From: Bacteroidetes bacterium 4572_112
Lineage (GTDB): Bacteria > Bacteroidota > Bacteroidia > Bacteroidales > UBA1556
NCBI GenBank assembly: GCA_002254285.1
Contig: NIUZ01000039.1
Location: forward strand, 1 to 35,962
DNA: 35,962 bases
Direction: 5' to 3'
Part shown: one piece after another, positions 31,334-35,962 of the stretch
Layout of the letters: each line of letters opens with the position of its first letter
How positions within the stretch are numbered: the stretch's first letter is position 1
Translations under genes and position numbers: made by a program
The notes under the pieces: model-generated
What the model was told of the DNA's origin: nothing
Databases searched by the model: none
The model's input: only the letters and a program-made list of their open reading frames with translations

Positions 31334-31714
31334 ATGGAAACTTTGGAATTAGGAAAAATAGGATTACTTATCGGTTTCTTGCTAGTGATAGTTGGTTTCT
31401 GGGGTATCCTTCAACAGAAAAACATTATTAAGATTATTGTGAGCTTCACAATTCTTAATACAGGTATAAACTTAGTAATGGTTGCTTTGGGCTATATTAA
31501 AGGTCGCACAGCTCCTATTATTGATGACTCAGTGGAGCAATTAGCTAATCACAATGTGATAAATGCTATTGTCGATCCTGTGCCACAAGCTCTTGTACTT
31601 ACGGCTATTGTTATTGGTTTTGGTGTTACATCATTACTATTAGCATACGCAATGAAGCTTTTTAGAGCTAAGAAAACATTAGAAATTAATCAGTTTAACG
31701 ATTTGAAATGGTAG
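31334..31714 (+). CDS. MrpC/NuoK-like subunit (MbsG type)
   Basis: 126 residues, three helices of the NuoK/MrpC/MnhC family. The last helix carries the hallmark DPVPQALVLTAIVIGFGVTSLLLA, and the second carries ILNTGINLVMVALGY. Between them the loop is extended (KGRTAPIIDDSVEQLANHN), as in Mrp-type members. It overlaps the next gene by 7 bases. Confidence 0.92.
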   Translation: METLELGKIGLLIGFLLVIVGFWGILQQKNIIKIIVSFTILNTGINLVMVALGYIKGRTAPIIDDSVEQLANHNVINAIVDPVPQALVLTAIVIGFGVTSLLLAYAMKLFRAKKTLEINQFNDLKW

Positions 31715-34700
31715 ATCCAATTTTTATAGTAGTTGCTGCTCTAGGAGTAGGCTTCTTAATCGGTATCTTAGGGAAATTGGGAAAAACTTTTACCGGTTTG
31801 TTATCCCTTCTTACAATTGCTTTTATGACTTACGTTTCCGCAGGTTGGCTTTTAGCCTTCTATTCAGGAAGCCAAGTGGCAGAAGTAATCACCACCGCAG
31901 GTTTTCAAGCACCATTCTCCATTAGTTTACTAATGGGATATAATGAGGCTTTCCTTACAACAATAGTCAATTTTATGGGCTTACTTGGTGGAATTTATTT
32001 ATTCTTCAACTTTGGTCGTAAAGGTCGAAACGCTTACGTTGTTTATATCGTTTTCCTTATGGGATTAAACGTTGTGATAATGAGTCGTGACCTTTTTAAC
32101 CTTTTTGTATTCCTCGAAATTACTTCGATTGCTACAGCAGGACTTATCCTTATTGAGGATGGTAACCGTACCGTAGGTGCTGGTTTTAAATATATGCTAG
32201 CTACTTCGGTAATATCAAGTATTTTCCTTTTGGGAATTATATTTATATACTTCTTTACAGGCACTCTTAGTCTTGAGGATTTATATAATAATGCAAACCT
32301 TCAGAATGCGGGTGGCGCAATAGCAATTTTCCTTGTGATGGTTGCTGCCATACTAGAAATGAAACCTTTTCCTGCCAATGGTTGGGGACTGGATGTTTAT
32401 GAAGGCTCGCATCAAGGTTTCTCAGCGTTAATTTCTACTGCTACAGCTACAGCATCTTTTTATATGCTATATAAGATATTGCTTATTGCAGGTGCTGCTT
32501 GGAATTACCCTATCGCACTTATCGGTGCATTCACCTTTATCGGTGCCAACCTTTTTGCAGTAAAACAAAAGTATGCTCGTCGTATGTTATCTTATTCTTC
32601 AATTGGTCAGCTAGGTCTTTTGATGATGATAATGGGACTTAGAGAGTATTTAGGCGATAACCTTAACTTTATTGTTGTTACAGTTCTTCTTACCAATGTT
32701 CTTGCTAAATCAGGTTTCTTCTGGTTAATTGGAATGGTAAAAGCTCTTAAACTTAAAGAATGGGCAATTATTCGTCGCAAGCCGTTTATGCTTTTCCTAA
32801 TGGGAGTATTTATTTTTGCTCTTATCGGATTTCCTCCATTCCCTTCTTTCTTTGGAAAATGGGAGTTTATCATGAGCCTAGCTAAAGTTGGTGGTTTCAG
32901 CTGGATTGCTGTTATCCTTATAGGTTCATTCTTTGAGGCAATATATTTATTCCGCTGGTACGGGATGGCTGTTAAAGGTGAAGATATTTATGATAACCTA
33001 GAATTTAAAACTAAGTTAAATAAACTTATTCCAGTTGGAATAGTAACTGCACTATTATTTATTATCGGATATTTTTCAGCACAATATACAGAAGCTGGAG
33101 CAATGATTAACTTCATTCCTTTCATATTTGTATTGGTATTATTTGCTGTTGACAAACTTCCTTTAATGGTTAAAAACATAGCTTCAATAGCTGCTTTGGC
33201 TCTTCATTTTTATATGATTTATCCAAACTTAGCTGGCGACAATCTTCGCTTGATATTTGAAGTAATATTTATGGTTGGTGGTATTCTTACCCTAATCGCA
33301 GGTTTCTCTTATAAAGGTGTTCGTCGTGGTTTTTATCCAGTAGCAATTCTTATGTATGCTGGTTTAACTGCTATTATCGAAGCTCATACAACTCTAGGGT
33401 TCTTCTACGGTTGGGAGTTAATGACTGCAGGTTCTTACTTCCTTATTATAAGAGGTAAAAAATCTATGCCACATGCTCTTAGTTATATGTTATTTAGTAT
33501 TGCTGGTGCTTATGCTATCCTTGCAGGATTTAGTATTGCAGGTATTGGATATACTGATTTCAATTTAGATATTCTTAATAATATTCAATATTTCCCAAAT
33601 TGGGCTTATGGTTTATTGCTGGTTGGTTTCTTAACCAAAACAGCTTCTATCGGTCTTCATATTTGGTTACCTGGTGCTCACGGTGAAGCCGAGAGTGATG
33701 TATCGCCAATGGTATCAGCTATATTACTTAAAGCTGGTGTATTTGGAGTAGTACTTACTCTTATCGGAATGACTAAGTCAGATTTTGATCTGAGCACTCT
33801 AGCATATATACTTGGTTGGATTGGTGCTCTTACTGCTTTGGTTGGAAATATCGGAGCTGTATTCCAAGAAGATGCTAAGCGTTTGCTAGCTTATTCTTCA
33901 ATTGGTCAGCTAGGTTATATCATTTTTGCTTTCGCAATTATGACTCACTTGGGTTGGTTAACAGGTTTTACTTATACAATCAATCACTTTATGTATAAAG
34001 CAGTACTCTTCCTTACAATAGGAGCAGTGGTATTGCGTACAGGTACTCATAATATGTACGAAATGGGTGGTTTGATTAAGAAAATGCCTTTCGCTTTTGT
34101 AGCTGTATTAATTGGAATTATCGCTCTATCGGGTGTGCCGCCTTTGTCAGGTTTCACAGGTAAATGGTTATTCTATAATGCTGTAATCGAAAAAGGTTGG
34201 TACTTCCAAGGAACAATAGTTTTCTTCTCTGGTGGATTGGCTTTCTTATATCTTTTCCGCTTGATTCATACTATATTCTTGGGTCAGTTGAAAGATAATC
34301 ACCGCGAGTTGAAAGAGATTTCTATTTGGTTCTTAATACCAATATATACTCTTATTGCAGGTTTGATGGTGTTTTCTGCCAAGCCACAATGGGTATTACA
34401 ACCTCTAGGCGAAATTATTGCCAACTACTTCCCTAATGGAGGTTTACGTTGGGACGGTGCTTTTGCATACACTCAGCTAGGACATTGGACTGGTACAGGA
34501 GTTATGATCACAATTGCAACAGTATTTGTAAGTATTCTTATTATACTTAAAATGCTTACTCGCAAAGCACACAAACTTGAACAATTTGATGTGGTATTCT
34601 CAGGCGAGCGTCCTGAAAGACCAGAAACTACACATATAGCATACAATATGTACGCAGGATTCTATAAAGCTGTTTGGCCATTAACTCTTCCTTATTTCGA

Positions 34701-34848
34701 GAAATTTTGGGAGTGGGCAACAAATATAGTTCATGAGACTGCAGGATTCGGACGTCGTGTTTATAGCGGTAACGGACAAGCTTATATGTTACATATTGTT
34801 CTATTTATTATTGTTTTATTCTTTATAACAATTGGAGGAAGTTTATAA
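31708..34848 (+). CDS. Double MrpD/NuoN-type antiporter subunit (H-H' fusion)
   Basis: One uninterrupted 1046-residue protein made of two proton-translocating transporter modules (complex I ND2/4/5 type), each about 480-520 residues. Module 1: key Glu137 (NLFVFLEITS), Lys219 (LEMKPFPANGWG), Lys334 (VLAKSGFF). Module 2: Glu570 (FFYGWELMTAG), Lys644 and His651 (TKTASIGLHIWLPGAHGEAESDVSP), Lys764 (FMYKAVLF). YSSIGQLG occurs in both, at 296 and 729, each 159 residues after the module's glutamate. A separate MrpD is about 500 residues. The archaeal MBS complex has two such subunits, H and H', and this looks like their fusion. It should pump H+ or exchange Na+/H+ in the inner membrane. Confidence 0.9.
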   Translation: MVDPIFIVVAALGVGFLIGILGKLGKTFTGLLSLLTIAFMTYVSAGWLLAFYSGSQVAEVITTAGFQAPFSISLLMGYNEAFLTTIVNFMGLLGGIYLFFNFGRKGRNAYVVYIVFLMGLNVVIMSRDLFNLFVFLEITSIATAGLILIEDGNRTVGAGFKYMLATSVISSIFLLGIIFIYFFTGTLSLEDLYNNANLQNAGGAIAIFLVMVAAILEMKPFPANGWGLDVYEGSHQGFSALISTATATASFYMLYKILLIAGAAWNYPIALIGAFTFIGANLFAVKQKYARRMLSYSSIGQLGLLMMIMGLREYLGDNLNFIVVTVLLTNVLAKSGFFWLIGMVKALKLKEWAIIRRKPFMLFLMGVFIFALIGFPPFPSFFGKWEFIMSLAKVGGFSWIAVILIGSFFEAIYLFRWYGMAVKGEDIYDNLEFKTKLNKLIPVGIVTALLFIIGYFSAQYTEAGAMINFIPFIFVLVLFAVDKLPLMVKNIASIAALALHFYMIYPNLAGDNLRLIFEVIFMVGGILTLIAGFSYKGVRRGFYPVAILMYAGLTAIIEAHTTLGFFYGWELMTAGSYFLIIRGKKSMPHALSYMLFSIAGAYAILAGFSIAGIGYTDFNLDILNNIQYFPNWAYGLLLVGFLTKTASIGLHIWLPGAHGEAESDVSPMVSAILLKAGVFGVVLTLIGMTKSDFDLSTLAYILGWIGALTALVGNIGAVFQEDAKRLLAYSSIGQLGYIIFAFAIMTHLGWLTGFTYTINHFMYKAVLFLTIGAVVLRTGTHNMYEMGGLIKKMPFAFVAVLIGIIALSGVPPLSGFTGKWLFYNAVIEKGWYFQGTIVFFSGGLAFLYLFRLIHTIFLGQLKDNHRELKEISIWFLIPIYTLIAGLMVFSAKPQWVLQPLGEIIANYFPNGGLRWDGAFAYTQLGHWTGTGVMITIATVFVSILIILKMLTRKAHKLEQFDVVFSGERPERPETTHIAYNMYAGFYKAVWPLTLPYFEKFWEWATNIVHETAGFGRRVYSGNGQAYMLHIVLFIIVLFFITIGGSL

Positions 34849-34850
34849 TT

Positions 34851-35765
34851 ATGACAAATTTTTCAAATATTGGATATACATTACTTGGTTTATTTTTAGT
34901 ACTAAACTGGGGAATGTTGATGAGCGCAACTTTTAGAAAGATTGTTGCTCGCGTGGCTGGACGTCACGGAATACCAATTTATCAACCATGGATTGATCTT
35001 GTAAAGAATGCTGGTACTCGTACCACTCTTTCGCATGGTGTAATGTTCTACTTAGGGCCTGTTTTTCGCCTTACTGGAGCTGTTGGTATGTTTTTATTTA
35101 TGCCTGCTCTTGTAGGAGTTGGTAATGATCATTGGTTAAACTTTTCATTCCAAGGCGATATAGTTCTTGTTCTTTACTTCCAACTGTTTGGAATGTTGGG
35201 AATGGCTCTTGGTGCTGGTGAAGGTGGACAACCTCACTCTGCTATCGGTATTGGTCGTGGTTTGGCGCAACATGCTGCTATTGAGCTTCCTTTAACTTTA
35301 GGAATACTCTCTTTGGCTATTCAATATCAAACTCTATCATTGGTTGATATTGCAAATGCTCAACAAGGTGGATTTTTGAATTGGTCGTTATTTACTAACC
35401 CAATAGCTTCAGCAGCAATATTACTTGCAGCTCTTGGTGCTATGGGTCACTCACCATTTAACTTGGTGAAAGCTCCTAACGAAATTCCTATTGGCCCTCC
35501 AACAGAATATCATGGTAGTTACCTAGGTATACTAATGTCTAGTGGTGCTATTATCCACGTTATGGAAGCAGCATTATTTATGAACCTTGTGTTCGGTGGT
35601 GCTACTAACTGGATTGAGTTTATTATAAAAACATTCCTAATTTATTTCTACTCTGTATTTGTGGGCGTTGTATTCCCCCGTTTCAGAATAGAGCAGTCAG
35701 TGGTTTGGTTCTTCAAACTGCCACTAGTTTTAGGAATAATCGCTATTTTAATCTATAGTTTTTAA
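34851..35765 (+). CDS. NuoH/MbhM/EchB-like membrane anchor subunit
   Basis: 304 residues, about eight helices; respiratory-chain subunit 1 family (NuoH, EchB, HycD, MbhM). This subunit joins the membrane arm to the peripheral iron-sulfur arm. Conserved cytoplasmic loops are seen: ARVAGRHGIPIYQPWIDLVKNAG, GAGEGGQPHSAIGIGRGLAQHA, and GHSPFNLVKAPNEIPIGPPTEYHG with the acidic residues of the ion pathway. Its presence directly after the MrpD-type gene shows that the operon is more than an antiporter. GGAGG precedes the ATG. Confidence 0.92.
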   Translation: MTNFSNIGYTLLGLFLVLNWGMLMSATFRKIVARVAGRHGIPIYQPWIDLVKNAGTRTTLSHGVMFYLGPVFRLTGAVGMFLFMPALVGVGNDHWLNFSFQGDIVLVLYFQLFGMLGMALGAGEGGQPHSAIGIGRGLAQHAAIELPLTLGILSLAIQYQTLSLVDIANAQQGGFLNWSLFTNPIASAAILLAALGAMGHSPFNLVKAPNEIPIGPPTEYHGSYLGILMSSGAIIHVMEAALFMNLVFGGATNWIEFIIKTFLIYFYSVFVGVVFPRFRIEQSVVWFFKLPLVLGIIAILIYSF

Positions 35766-35776
35766 TTTAGAGTATT

Positions 35777-35962
35777 ATGTCAGAAATAGATATGAATGAT
35801 AAGATGAACGAATTGCTTAAAAAGGCAGAGGTTAATTCTTCTACCAAAGAGGCAAAATCATTTGTTCGTCCTGAAGATGAAGAGAGAGAAGTAATTGCTC
35901 CCGATGGATCTATAATTAAAGTAAATCCTATTTACGATTACTTTAGTGGAGAAAAGCCAACT
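35777..35962 (+). CDS. Unrecognised protein, N-terminal 62 residues (runs off the window)
   Basis: Opens with ATG 11 bases after the NuoH-like gene and is cut by the window end. The visible part is hydrophilic and acidic (MSEIDMNDKMNELLKKAEV ... FVRPEDEEREVIAPDGSIIKVNPIYDYFSGEKPT) with no cysteines or membrane helix yet. By position it should belong to the same complex, perhaps as a peripheral-arm subunit with an N-terminal extension, but no family is recognisable. Confidence 0.75.
   Translation, partial: MSEIDMNDKMNELLKKAEVNSSTKEAKSFVRPEDEEREVIAPDGSIIKVNPIYDYFSGEKPT

Noticed and set aside
32043..33179. Minus-strand open frames inside the double MrpD-type gene
   Set aside because: They lie opposite strongly conserved coding sequence, show no family features and are explained as shadows.
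1..35962. tRNA or rRNA genes, prophage or insertion sequences
   Set aside because: No cloverleaf, rRNA core motif, integrase or transposase sequence was recognised on either strand.

Overview
The window comes from a Bacteroidota genome, most like an anaerobic or facultative Bacteroidales-type lineage. Three things support this: AT-rich DNA; two secreted proteins ending in type IX secretion (Por) sorting domains of the YPNP type; and many promoters of the Bacteroidota -33/-7 type (TTTG, about 17-19 bp, TAnnTTTG). The species is not identified. The left edge holds the last codons of a MazG-like gene and the right edge cuts a gene after 62 codons.

Left part (1-6.3 kb): a PAP2 phosphatase, a disrupted secreted beta-helix protein and a secreted repeat protein. 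The last two are bracketed by two copies of an 81-bp, two-hairpin intergenic repeat. A converging ZIP metal transporter follows. The gap before it carries several hairpins and a probable free-standing small RNA on the minus strand with its own -7 box and a strong terminator. Next (6.3-11.8 kb): korB-korA (2-oxoacid:ferredoxin oxidoreductase), a divergent 2[4Fe-4S] ferredoxin, an internally deleted NimA-like flavoprotein gene, recR and a Crp/Fnr regulator.

Middle (12-22.7 kb): nfeD-floA, a two-helix K+ channel with RCK domains and an altered selectivity filter, a DUF2851 gene with anti-sigma and ECF sigma genes bracketed by copies of a heptamer/decamer repeat, a DUF6249 protein, a TlpA-like lipoprotein, enolase behind a 73-bp tandemly duplicated terminator, a PatB/MalY aminotransferase and a flavodoxin-fold oxidoreductase flanked by two related palindromes.

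Right part (22.8-36 kb): the Na+-NQR operon nqrABCDEF runs leftward, and an Mrp/Mbh-like operon runs rightward from the same 0.7-kb gap. The latter has MrpE, F, G, MbhD, MbhE+MrpB, MrpC, a single 1046-residue protein made of two MrpD/NuoN-type modules, and an MbhM/NuoH-like subunit. This order matches the membrane arm of archaeal ferredoxin-linked MBH/MBS (Mbx) complexes, with the H and H' subunits fused. Kor plus ferredoxin could feed electrons to it, while NQR handles NADH; this pairing is inference.

Several genes carry visible damage: nqrC and nqrD are joined by an apparent deletion of a few hundred bases at a 9-bp repeat, the NimA-like gene lacks about 50 internal codons, the beta-helix gene has a stop plus a frameshift, and DUF2851 appears cut short at a repeat array. 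These are either real decay or assembly collapses, and raw reads would separate the two.
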